Shown: piece by piece, positions 1 to 6,742 of the stretch | How the letters are laid out: each line of letters starts with the position of its first letter | Position numbering within the stretch: the first letter of the stretch is position 1 | Assembly: GCA_021796055.1 (NCBI GenBank) | Contig: JAJYOS010000337.1 | Coordinates: forward strand, 1 to 7,088 | From: Bacteroidota bacterium | GTDB taxonomy: Bacteria > Bacteroidota > Kryptoniia > Kryptoniales > JAKASW01 | Length of the DNA: 7,088 nucleotides | Direction of reading: 5' to 3' | The notes under the pieces: model-generated | Told to the model about the DNA's origin: nothing | What the model saw: the letters and a program-made list of their open reading frames with translations, nothing else | Database searches by the model: none | Position numbers and translations under genes: made by a program

Positions 1-148
1 AACCCACCAGGAGGGGACGTCCCGCGACATTGGACTACCATCATTTTATGATGCGGCATTAAATCGCGGTCTTGTGCGGTGCAATCCGATTCACGGCCTC
101 AGTCGATTGCAATTTTCTCGTCGGAATTTTAAACTGTTCTGCAGTCCA
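1..148. other. 5' flank of the ECF operon, no confident gene
   Basis: No complete gene is visible here. In plus frame 3 a reading frame open from the window edge ends at a TAA at 60-62, with a peptide ending LDYHHFMMRH. This could be the tail of an upstream gene, but nineteen codons are too few to judge. The frame of the eIF2B-like gene is also open back to the edge, but that extension does not resemble the family. The stretch contains a weak promoter-like pair (107-135), a 10-base palindrome (14-23) and a short 5-bp hairpin (40-54), none convincing alone. Confidence 0.3.
107..135 (+). promoter_or_regulatory. possible sigma70-like promoter for the ECF operon
   Basis: TTGCAA (107-112) and TAAACT (130-135) are separated by 17 bases, and each matches four of six consensus positions. 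Initiation would fall about seven bases before the ATG at 149, giving an almost leaderless message. That fits the absence of any Shine-Dalgarno sequence before that ATG. The match is weak and could be chance, and the preferred promoter consensus of this organism is unknown. Confidence 0.2.
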
Positions 149-1033
149 ATGAAGACAGAGTATCTCGAACGTGCGAATCGCATAGCTACAGACAATGTCT
201 CCAGCGCCCAACAGGTGTTGAAAGACACGCTTGGCTTGCTCTACGATTTCAGCATGGAGAATTGCGAGGGCGAAAGCTTCCTTCGCGACCTAAAGTCCCT
301 GGCAACCAATCTATCCAATGCCCAATCACAAATGTCGGCTCTGTCGAATATCTGCAGGCTTGTCGTCTCCGCATCCGACAAAGTGAAGCCGGAGGAGATG
401 TGTTCGTATCTCGACTCGCTCCTTCGCAAGGTAGGTGAGGCGTCGTTGAGGACTGCCGAACATGCCTCGAAGCTGGTCGCTGACGCCGGAGTCTATGCTA
501 CTCTGAGCCAGAGCGAATTTGTAATCAGGCTGTTCGAGCTTGCGGCAGAACAGGGGAAGGTTGCGACCATCTACGTGATGGAGTCGCGGCCGCTTTTTGA
601 GGGAAGGCAGTCCGCTCGCGCGCTCAGGAAGATGGGGCACAGGCCGATTCTGGTTTCGGATGCCTCCATTGGGGCCTTCATGACGTTTATCGATTCCGCG
701 TTTGTCGGGGCAGACGCAATCCTATCGGACGGAACTCTCATAAACAAAATCGGCTCATACCCGCTGGCGGCGGCATGCGCAATCGCGAAGAAGAAGTTTT
801 ATGCGGTTACCAGCGTTTTGAAGTATGACCCGGAAAAGAGTGCGAACACCTTCATCAACAAAGAGGAAAGCGCCCACGAGATCTTTGCCAACCCGGAACT
901 CGAAGTGAGGAATTTCTATTTCGACAAGGTGGACGGCGGGTTGGTACAGGCGGTGATTACCGAGATCGGCCTGGTTTCGCCCGTTTCCGAGATCGGTAGG
1001 CTGAATGCCGCGATGCGGGAAATGTATGGCTGA
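149..1033 (+). CDS. eIF2B alpha/beta/delta-like protein
   Basis: A 294-residue protein of the eIF2B-alpha/beta/delta / MtnA / ribose-1,5-bisphosphate isomerase superfamily. The N-terminal half is helical. The C-terminal Rossmann-like half carries the family hallmarks in order: IYVMESRPLFEGR (141-153), VSDASIGAFM (169-178), the VGADAILSDG block (186-195) running into NKIGSY (199-204), and VRNFYFDKV (253-261). Bacterial homologues are either sugar-phosphate isomerases or proteins of unknown role. The cysteine of the MtnA ILTHC motif is missing: the equivalent stretch near 113-121 reads AGVYATLSQ. The MtnA NGD aspartate is replaced by Thr in SDGT. MtnA activity is therefore unlikely, and binding of a phosphorylated sugar or nucleotide is the safer inference. 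I chose ATG 149 because the family's N-terminal helix begins just after it; upstream in-frame GTG 74 and TTG 107 add residues that do not fit. There is no clear ribosome binding site. The gene overlaps the S-component gene by 8 bases, so it probably belongs to the transporter operon. Confidence 0.82.
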   Translation: MKTEYLERANRIATDNVSSAQQVLKDTLGLLYDFSMENCEGESFLRDLKSLATNLSNAQSQMSALSNICRLVVSASDKVKPEEMCSYLDSLLRKVGEASLRTAEHASKLVADAGVYATLSQSEFVIRLFELAAEQGKVATIYVMESRPLFEGRQSARALRKMGHRPILVSDASIGAFMTFIDSAFVGADAILSDGTLINKIGSYPLAAACAIAKKKFYAVTSVLKYDPEKSANTFINKEESAHEIFANPELEVRNFYFDKVDGGLVQAVITEIGLVSPVSEIGRLNAAMREMYG

Positions 1034-1619
1034 AAAGGTCTCGGTCCTCGAACGCGAGGTCAACGCGACAACGATACCCCTCATTGCCTTCGGAGTCGCA
1101 CTGAATATTGTTGTCGGACAGGCAGTTCAACTGATCAAGCTTCCGCTCTACCTTGATTCGATCGGGACAATACTAATCGCTTGTATCGTAGGACCCCTTG
1201 CGGGCATGTTGACCGGAGCGTTTGCCAATCTGACTCTCGGTCTTTTTTTCAATTATGCTTTTATCTTTTTCATTCCCGTCACGCTGGTCATCGGAGCCTT
1301 CAGTGGCGTTGTAGCACGGATTGGAGTGTTCAAGCGATGGTACTCGGCTCTTCCGGCAGGGCTAATACAGGGTGTGCTGAGCGCGGTCGCGTCAGCGCCC
1401 ATTTCCGCGCTTATGTTCGGCGGCGTGACTATGGGTGGCACCGACTTTCTCGTTCTCTACTTCCGTGCGATAGGTAAATCAATTATCCAGAGCGCGTTCC
1501 TCCAGGGGCTGGCTGCCGATCCGGTCGACAAGGCCGTGAGTTACTTGATTGTGTATTTCTTGCTGACGAGAATTCCGCGTTCCATCCTCCTTCGTTTACC
1601 GGGATATGCCAACACCTGA
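1026..1619 (+). CDS. ECF transporter substrate-binding S component
   Basis: A 197-residue, very hydrophobic membrane protein with about six predicted helices (roughly 17-33, 40-60, 62-78, 80-100, 108-130 and 168-187). It fits the ECF S-component size and layout. Helix 1 contains AFGVA (21-25), matching the AxxxA motif that S components use to dock on EcfT. The block LPLYLDSIGT (39-48) followed by GPLAGMLTGAFAN (56-68) resembles the early loop and helix region of S components such as the riboflavin type, but I cannot assign a known vitamin family. The protein should bind a small metabolite from outside and deliver it when it topples against EcfT. I chose ATG 1026, with a weak GGGA at 1017-1020, because it gives a short cytosolic N-terminus; ATG 1005 would add seven residues overlapping the previous gene further. 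The direct overlaps with the eIF2B-like gene and ecfT argue for a dedicated transporter. The substrate is unknown, and a nucleoside- or ribose-related compound would be speculation from the first gene. Confidence 0.8.
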   Translation: MAEKVSVLEREVNATTIPLIAFGVALNIVVGQAVQLIKLPLYLDSIGTILIACIVGPLAGMLTGAFANLTLGLFFNYAFIFFIPVTLVIGAFSGVVARIGVFKRWYSALPAGLIQGVLSAVASAPISALMFGGVTMGGTDFLVLYFRAIGKSIIQSAFLQGLAADPVDKAVSYLIVYFLLTRIPRSILLRLPGYANT

Positions 1620-2361
1620 TTCCTTCACAAGAAATTACAACCCATTCTATCATTATCTCGTTTTGAGTATAGTGCTGGCGGCGTTCGGATTCAAACTGGA
1701 GTGGCAGCTACCCTTACTTGCCGGGCTGATGGTCGTCACTGCGCTCTCTCCCGACCGGAAGAAGATTTATCGCGGTTTCCTGAAATTCGTACTCCCGCTT
1801 ATACTGATAGGGTTCTTCGTAAACGGAATGTTCTTTACAGGCAATGTCGTATTCGCTCTCGGTCCCCTGAAGTTCAAGGATGACGGTCTTCTGTTCGCGT
1901 CCCGAGTGGCGGTCAGACTGATGCTGATCGTGATATCCATCGGGTTCTTCTTCTCAAGAGTTAAATCGGAAACGATATCGGAATATCTGATATCGGAAGG
2001 AATGGACAGACGATTCGTCTATATCTATCTTCTTTCGGTCGCCATGGTTCATTTGATGCGGGACAAGCTTCAGAAAATCTACATTGCGCAATCGGCCCGC
2101 GGGCTGGATACGACGAGGAACATATTTGTGCGGGCCAAATATCTCCTTCCTCTTCTCGTACCGCTTTCCTATTCGTACATTGCCGAAAGTCTCGACAGGG
2201 GCATAGCATTGCAGGCGACGAATTTCTCCGGGAAGAAGGGTGTGCTGCGCGGGCAGGCGACACCTCTTGTCAAAATCGAAGTCGACAGGACGGGGTTGAT
2301 AACCGGCAGAATCCTCCTGGCTGCCGTTGTAGTAATCACGCTGCGGAGACTTTTCGCCTGA
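1606..2361 (+). CDS. ecfT: ECF transporter transmembrane protein EcfT (CbiQ family)
   Basis: A 251-residue integral membrane protein that couples the ATPases to the S component. Hydrophobic helices lie at roughly 13-48, 57-75, 98-117 and 230-248. Between them is the long cytosolic coupling-helix region (about 118-228). The first Ala-Arg-Gly coupling motif is present in QSARGLD (162-168). At the second, family members usually read like ALAMEARGF, whereas this protein reads GIALQATNF (199-207), so Arg-Gly is replaced by Thr-Asn. Each motif normally contacts one ATPase, so the change may reflect the asymmetric ATPase pair encoded next. ATG 1606 overlaps the S gene by 14 bases and gives a short N-terminus; no strong ribosome binding site is seen, suggesting translational coupling. 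The stop overlaps the next ATG as TGATG. Family assignment is confident; the functional effect of the altered motif is inference. Confidence 0.88.
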   Translation: MPTPDSFTRNYNPFYHYLVLSIVLAAFGFKLEWQLPLLAGLMVVTALSPDRKKIYRGFLKFVLPLILIGFFVNGMFFTGNVVFALGPLKFKDDGLLFASRVAVRLMLIVISIGFFFSRVKSETISEYLISEGMDRRFVYIYLLSVAMVHLMRDKLQKIYIAQSARGLDTTRNIFVRAKYLLPLLVPLSYSYIAESLDRGIALQATNFSGKKGVLRGQATPLVKIEVDRTGLITGRILLAAVVVITLRRLFA

Positions 2362-3185
2362 TGCTCATATCTTTCATGGATTTCTCGCTCGCGTACTCGG
2401 AAGGTTCCGCTCCGGCGTTGAAGCACATCGACCTTGAAATAAACGAAAGAGAGAGCCTGGTGGTGAGCGGGCTCAGCGGCGCGGGCAAATCTACGCTTTG
2501 TCTGGCCGCTGCAGATTCTCTTGCGTCGTATCCGGCGGCGGTAACAAGCGGGGAGATCATGAGGAAGGTAGACTCCGCTTCGAACGGGGGCACCGCTATA
2601 GTCATGCAAAATTTCTATGCACAGATAACGTATCTTCGCTCGACAGTTTTTGAGGAGGTCGCTTTTCCCTGTGAAAACAAAGGTTTGCCGCGAGACGAGA
2701 TTATTCGGAGAGTCGAAGAGGCACTGGGAAGGATCGGAATTGGGCATCTGGCCGACCGCAATCCTCTCGAACTGTCCGGCGGCGAGAAGCAGAAGGTTGT
2801 TCTGGCGACCGCCCTTGCCATGAAACCCGCACTGCTCATCCTCGACGAACCAATCAGCCAGCTTGATCCGGAGAGCGCTGCTCACTTGGCCGATGTCCTT
2901 GCAGAACTAAAGAAAGAAATAGCCCTGCTTATTGCGGAAAACGATCCATACCTTACTCTAAAGGTAGCAGACAGAGTCGTCGTCCTGTCCGAAGGCGAGG
3001 TCATAGCCGACGGTGCTTTCGGGCGCATACTTGAGCCCGGAATAGAAGAGCATGTTGAGCTCCCCGCATGGACCAGATGTGTTTCCGAAGCCGTGAAAGA
3101 AAAGCATCCTGACATGGAGGACAGTACGAAGCGATACGAATTGAGTTATAAATCTGCTATTGCTGCACTGCGAGGGATTCGATGA
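2361..3185 (+). CDS. ecfA: ECF transporter ATPase, first subunit (H-loop Asn variant)
   Basis: A 274-residue ABC ATPase of the energy-coupling module, of normal EcfA length. Visible motifs are an A-loop Tyr12, Walker A GLSGAGKST (37-45), Q-loop Gln83 in VMQN, an intact signature LSGGE (138-142), Walker B ALLILDEP (157-164) with catalytic Glu163, and D-loop SQLD (166-169). The switch region reads LLIAENDP, so the usual His is Asn194. The subunit should therefore contribute a good signature motif to its partner's site, while its own site is impaired. It begins one base into the ecfT stop (TGATG), with a loosely placed GGAG at 2345-2348, and ends with an ATGA overlap with the second ATPase. The two proteins very likely form a heterodimer bound to EcfT. 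Cobalt, nickel and vitamin modules all use such ATPases, so the sequence does not reveal the substrate. Confidence 0.9.
   Translation: MLISFMDFSLAYSEGSAPALKHIDLEINERESLVVSGLSGAGKSTLCLAAADSLASYPAAVTSGEIMRKVDSASNGGTAIVMQNFYAQITYLRSTVFEEVAFPCENKGLPRDEIIRRVEEALGRIGIGHLADRNPLELSGGEKQKVVLATALAMKPALLILDEPISQLDPESAAHLADVLAELKKEIALLIAENDPYLTLKVADRVVVLSEGEVIADGAFGRILEPGIEEHVELPAWTRCVSEAVKEKHPDMEDSTKRYELSYKSAIAALRGIR
3172..3176 (+). promoter_or_regulatory. ribosome binding site of the second ATPase gene
   Basis: GAGGG lies five bases before ATG 3182, inside the last codons of the preceding ATPase gene. It supports the 3182 start and separate initiation at the ATGA overlap, which would keep the two ATPases in similar amounts. 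Confidence 0.6.
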
Positions 3186-4027
3186 AGATTGTCTACGATG
3201 GAGTGTCGTTCTCATATCCGTCAAAGACTGCGTTGAAGAATGTTTCGTGCGAGATAAGCCCGGGTTCGGTTGCGCTTGTGGTAGGGCATAACGGCTCGGG
3301 TAAGAGTACGTTCTTGAAACTGATGAACGGAATTCTCAAGCCGACGCAAGGCGACGTGCGGCTTGAAGACGTAAACACGAGGGACAAAAGGGTCAGCGAG
3401 CTGGCGCGCTATTGCGCACTCAGTTTTCAGAACCCGGACGACCAGCTGTTCGCATCCACGGTGATGAAGGAATTGCGGTTTGGAAGCGAGAACATAATGG
3501 GCGACGGCTCACTTGTCGATGTTGTGTCGGAGATTCTCCATCTTGAGAACTACCTGCAAGTGAATCCTCTCTCGCTCAACTATGCCCTGAGGAGGCTTGT
3601 AGCTATCGGCGGCTCAATGGCGATGGACACGCCGGTTCTTGCGCTGGATGAGCCCACAGCCGGACTGTCTCAGCGCGAAAAGGCTTATCTCGGTAGTTTG
3701 ATTTCTCATGCGAAGGGCCTCCGAAAAACAGTCGTTATCGTCACGCACGATCTGAATTTCCTGCTCCCGTTTGCGGACGAGATACTGATGCTTTCACAGG
3801 GCGAGTTGAGATATTCCGGCGGACGGGATAACCTGTTTAACAGGAAAGACGCACGGGTTTTGATGGCGGGGTGCGGGGTCAGTTATCCGATTTATGCCCG
3901 AATATCCTCGGCAGTCGAAGCCGGGAAGTACTGCTTCGATGCGAAAGAACTTGTTCATGAACTCATAAAAAGGAAAGCTGGCGCCACCCGGCGCACAAAC
4001 GGGCGGCACCAGCTCGAGGGGGCTTAA
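3182..4027 (+). CDS. ecfA: ECF transporter ATPase, second subunit (degenerate signature)
   Basis: A 281-residue ABC ATPase, partner of the preceding one. It has A-loop Tyr12, Walker A GHNGSGKST (35-43), Q-loop Gln83 followed by NPDDQLF (typical of EcfA), Walker B VLALDEP (152-158) with Glu157, and switch His189 in VTHD. The signature position, aligned without gaps to LSGGE of the first ATPase through the shared NPL, reads LNYAL (132-136). The D-loop reads AGLS (160-163) instead of the usual GLD, so Asp is Ser163. Its own Walker A/B/switch set is complete and would pair with the intact signature of the first ATPase, making the canonical site of the dimer. The last 17 or so codons overlap a minus-strand terminator-like hairpin, and the basic tail (KAGATRRTNGR) may be shaped by it. 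The gene is the last of the operon and ends 17 bases from the convergent kinase gene. Confidence 0.9.
   Translation: MKIVYDGVSFSYPSKTALKNVSCEISPGSVALVVGHNGSGKSTFLKLMNGILKPTQGDVRLEDVNTRDKRVSELARYCALSFQNPDDQLFASTVMKELRFGSENIMGDGSLVDVVSEILHLENYLQVNPLSLNYALRRLVAIGGSMAMDTPVLALDEPTAGLSQREKAYLGSLISHAKGLRKTVVIVTHDLNFLLPFADEILMLSQGELRYSGGRDNLFNRKDARVLMAGCGVSYPIYARISSAVEAGKYCFDAKELVHELIKRKAGATRRTNGRHQLEGA
3967..4014 (-). terminator. Rho-independent terminator of the kinase operon
   Basis: Arms 4000-4014 and 3976-3990 enclose a 9-base loop. In minus-strand RNA all 15 positions pair, two as G-U wobbles. In plus-strand RNA the same two positions are C-A and A-C mismatches. On the minus strand the stem is followed by a T-rich run TTCCTTTTT (3975-3967); on the plus strand no T-run follows. 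It starts 31 bases after the kinase stop codon. This asymmetry argues for selection as a terminator of the histidine kinase transcript, although the hairpin lies inside the coding end of the second ATPase gene. Confidence 0.72.
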
Positions 4028-4044
4028 ATTCGCTGCCGGTTCTT

Positions 4045-6735
4045 CTAATGTCCGGCTGTGCTCAATTCCGCCAGCAATTCACTCTTCGTGAAATTCCTTC
4101 GGTCGATGAAGCTCACCCTGCTCTCGTATTCGATTCCGAAAGGCCCGGTGGACAACAGATCCGAGATGGACCTTATCTCCTCGGGTTCGGTGAGAAGCAG
4201 AACTTTGGATGCATCTTTGAAGGCCGAAAGTATGTCGCCGTTCAGATTCTCCGGCGAGGCGTCTATTACCCAGACAGTGTTCTCGTTTGTCGAAGCGGCA
4301 ACCTCTCCGACCGATTGCGGATCCACCTTCGTGAGCGTAAATCCCATGCCATCTACCACGGTGGCCATCAGTTCGTACAGGTGATCATCGGTCGTCAAAA
4401 ACAACACCTGTCCCTCATCGTCGGGAACAGTTTCCTGTCGTTTCCTGTCGAGGGCTCCGTCGGGACAGTTCGGGAGATATGAAACGACAGTAGTGCCCCT
4501 GCCGTACTCGCTGTCCATCCAGACCACTCCTCCATGGAGCTCGACGAGTCGCTTCGTCAGGAGGAGGCCGAGTCCGCTTCCTCCGTTCTTCTTGTTGAGC
4601 TGTGCAAAAGGTCTGAAGAGCTTGTCCATGTCTTCCTTCTTTATGCCGGCACCTGTGTCTATCACCTTCATCTCGATTCCGTCTGCCGACCTGGCAATAT
4701 CCAGCTTCACGGTGCTCCCCTGTGGGCTGTAGGTGATGGCATTGTTGAGGAGATTGTATAGGATTTGCTTGAATTTCACGGTGTCCGCGACGAAGACATC
4801 CAGGCCATCTTCGATTCGGGTCTCCAGGCTTACGTGGCCTCTGTCGAGAAGCGGTTTTAGGATTCTCCTAATGCTCTCGACGACTTCGTTGAGTGAAAAC
4901 TCCTGCAGGTCAAGTTTCATTTTTCCAGTCTCTACTTTTGTCAGGTCAAGAATGTCGTTTATCAGGCTCAATAGATGTTTGCCGGCGGCGACGATGTTCC
5001 CGCTGAACTCACTCAGGAGCCCGGCCGCCAGGTCGTTCGACTCCGAATGAATTATGTCTGCGAATCCGATTATCGAATTCAACGGTGTGCGTATTTCGTG
5101 GCTCATGCTGGCAAGGAACTCGGACTTCGACCTCGTCGCCTCATCGGCACGCTTTGCCTCGGCAAGAGACCGGGCATTCTGAAGATGAAGTTCATAGTTT
5201 TCCCTTTGCAGGATATTGTGGGCTTCAAGAACCTTTGCGCCCACGATGAATATTTCAATCGCCTCTTCGTTGGGTTTCAGCGCGATCAGCGCGTTGGTAA
5301 CCGTATCGCGTCCCTTCAGAGGAACGACAAGGTACCCTTGTGAATTTATCAAATCTCGGCTCGGCAAATCTTCAAGGAGCAGCTGCGGCACGTTTATTAT
5401 GAAACCCACCTTTTCAGCCAGCTCGAACCCCTTCATATCCGCCGTACGCCTGGCGAGGGCTATTCCGTCCGAATGGGTGGCGTCTCTGATTTCCTTCAGG
5501 TATAAACGGACGTCTCCCGTCGCAAAAAGGTGGTGCGCGGCGTTGATCAGCTGCCGGTAAGACGACATAAGAAGATGAGTGTTCTCCACTGGCTCAAAGA
5601 CAATGAGGCGTGAGTCGTCAGGTCCCTTGACGACAGTCAGCCGCGCGCGAACTCTCAGGCCGTCGCGCCGCATATACGAGAAGTCCGTTGTGGAATGGGT
5701 TCCGCCGACGGAAAATTTCTTTGTTTCCTCCGGCCCCAGCGCTGCCGACAGGATCTCCTCTACTTCATCCGATTGCGCGTTAGAGCCGTCCAGGCCGAAA
5801 ATCCTGTAGAACGCACTGTTTATGTTCGTGATCCTGTACTGTGAGTCTTTCCGGCGGTCATCTCTGCTCAGGACGACCACTCCCATGCTGAAATCATCCA
5901 GTGCCTGAAACAGCAGGGACTCAACCGCCCCTTGTCTGCCGGTCAGGTTGTCCGATGCATCCGGCGGGAAGAAGGCGGCAAAGAGTTCCTTGTCGACCCT
6001 TCTTATCAAGACTTTCCTTTTACTCTTCTCGGAGGTGAACAGAATCTGCTCCGTCCTTGTCTCGCTCAACTCCCCGATTGCCTTCCGGAGTTCAGCTTCA
6101 TCCACGCTCTGCAGAGCTTCTGCGGCATCGTTGTTGCTGAAGAGGATCTTCCCGTTGCTGTCCAAAGCCGCGTACGGTATTCCGATCTCTTTTAATGCGG
6201 TTTTTGCGGTCTGGTTGAGTTTCTCGTTCATGATCCAGGAAATCTTTTCCCGCATCAATTCCTGTATATACCAGTACTCGCTATGAGCGGGCATGACGCC
6301 TCCTTCGAGATCGACGCGGCATAAGAAGGTATCGTCGTTGATAACGAACGCGACGTGTCCTTCCCTCGTCTCGCCATATTTACGCGGTCCGGCGGGATGG
6401 TCGCCCATAGCGGTCGATTCACCGTGTTTCTTCTCAAGTGATGAGAACTCACTTCTTTCTTTCTCTCCAATCTTGATTGAGAAATCACCGAGTCTCCTTC
6501 CATGAAATTCGAGTACGCCTCCTCGTGAAGCGTATGCGCGCGTTAAAGTTGTCAGAATCTCTTTCAGGACTTCTTCCAGCGAATAGGAATTCGAGATTCT
6601 CAAGCCTGCGAGCGATTCGATCCTCCGTGCAGATCGAAGCTCGGCTTCCAGTTTCTGCCGCTTTCTTGCAATCCAGTACGCAACGGTAAGAAGGAGAGAA
6701 AAAGCAGCTGCAAGGTACAGTATAGTCTCGCTCAA
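4045..6735 (-). CDS. membrane-anchored PAS/GAF sensor histidine kinase with receiver-like tail
   Basis: An 896-residue sensor kinase. In order it has one N-terminal membrane helix (about 5-22), a basic helical segment, a weakly GAF-like region (about 50-170), a PAS-like domain (about 182-258, with ALDSNGKILFSNN), a second PAS (about 276-386), a GAF-like domain (about 392-510) and a coiled coil (about 510-536). HisKA follows, with phospho-acceptor His546 in SMSHEIRTP. The ATPase domain has its N box NLLNNA (661-666), DTGAGI (693-698), LFRPF (706-710) and GGSGLGL (718-724). The catalytic core therefore looks intact. A C-terminal receiver-like domain (about 776-893) retains Asp783/Asp784 and Asp825 in VIDASPENLNG, but I see no Lys-Pro equivalent, so phosphotransfer there is uncertain. 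With a single membrane helix and no large outside loop, the signal is probably sensed in the cytosol. The start is TTG at 6735, chosen for an excellent ribosome binding site seven bases upstream. It follows the small receiver-like frame by 24 bases. The ligand and response regulator are unknown. Confidence 0.92.
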   Translation of the reverse strand: MSETILYLAAAFSLLLTVAYWIARKRQKLEAELRSARRIESLAGLRISNSYSLEEVLKEILTTLTRAYASRGGVLEFHGRRLGDFSIKIGEKERSEFSSLEKKHGESTAMGDHPAGPRKYGETREGHVAFVINDDTFLCRVDLEGGVMPAHSEYWYIQELMREKISWIMNEKLNQTAKTALKEIGIPYAALDSNGKILFSNNDAAEALQSVDEAELRKAIGELSETRTEQILFTSEKSKRKVLIRRVDKELFAAFFPPDASDNLTGRQGAVESLLFQALDDFSMGVVVLSRDDRRKDSQYRITNINSAFYRIFGLDGSNAQSDEVEEILSAALGPEETKKFSVGGTHSTTDFSYMRRDGLRVRARLTVVKGPDDSRLIVFEPVENTHLLMSSYRQLINAAHHLFATGDVRLYLKEIRDATHSDGIALARRTADMKGFELAEKVGFIINVPQLLLEDLPSRDLINSQGYLVVPLKGRDTVTNALIALKPNEEAIEIFIVGAKVLEAHNILQRENYELHLQNARSLAEAKRADEATRSKSEFLASMSHEIRTPLNSIIGFADIIHSESNDLAAGLLSEFSGNIVAAGKHLLSLINDILDLTKVETGKMKLDLQEFSLNEVVESIRRILKPLLDRGHVSLETRIEDGLDVFVADTVKFKQILYNLLNNAITYSPQGSTVKLDIARSADGIEMKVIDTGAGIKKEDMDKLFRPFAQLNKKNGGSGLGLLLTKRLVELHGGVVWMDSEYGRGTTVVSYLPNCPDGALDRKRQETVPDDEGQVLFLTTDDHLYELMATVVDGMGFTLTKVDPQSVGEVAASTNENTVWVIDASPENLNGDILSAFKDASKVLLLTEPEEIRSISDLLSTGPFGIEYESRVSFIDRRNFTKSELLAELSTAGH
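4431..4450. repeat. perfect 10-bp tandem duplication inside the kinase gene
   Basis: TTTCCTGTCG occurs twice head to tail. It encodes part of the linker (residues about 762-769) between the kinase ATPase domain and the receiver-like tail. Ten is not a multiple of three, so gain or loss of one copy would shift the frame and remove the tail. It may simply be a chance repeat. Confidence 0.85.
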
Positions 6736-6742
6736 AGAATAG

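Noticed and set aside
14..23. Perfect palindrome GGGACGTCCC as an operator
   Set aside because: A single 10-base palindrome at the window edge, without a second copy or link to a promoter, can occur by chance.
74..148. GTG 74 start for the eIF2B-like protein
   Set aside because: The extra 25 residues do not fit the family N-terminus, and no ribosome binding site precedes it. ATG 149 matches the usual beginning.
149..1033. Assignment as methylthioribose-1-phosphate isomerase (mtnA)
   Set aside because: The catalytic Cys motif and the NGD Asp are absent, so only the wider superfamily can be supported.
755..1084. 109-codon minus-strand open frame at the eIF2B-like/S-component junction
   Set aside because: It is antisense to conserved eIF2B motifs and lacks ribosome binding or protein-family signs.
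2169..2885. 238-codon minus-strand open frame across ecfT and the first ATPase gene
   Set aside because: It lies antisense to two genes with clear conserved motifs, and its low-complexity Arg/Ser-rich translation resembles no family.
4035..4056. GCCGG...CCGGC hairpin as the plus-strand terminator of the importer operon
   Set aside because: The five-base stem with a 12-base loop has no T-run after it and lies partly in the kinase coding end.
4048..6689. Many plus-strand open frames of 70-144 codons
   Set aside because: They are antisense to the continuous histidine kinase frame, whose domain motifs are unmistakable. Their translations show no recognisable domains.
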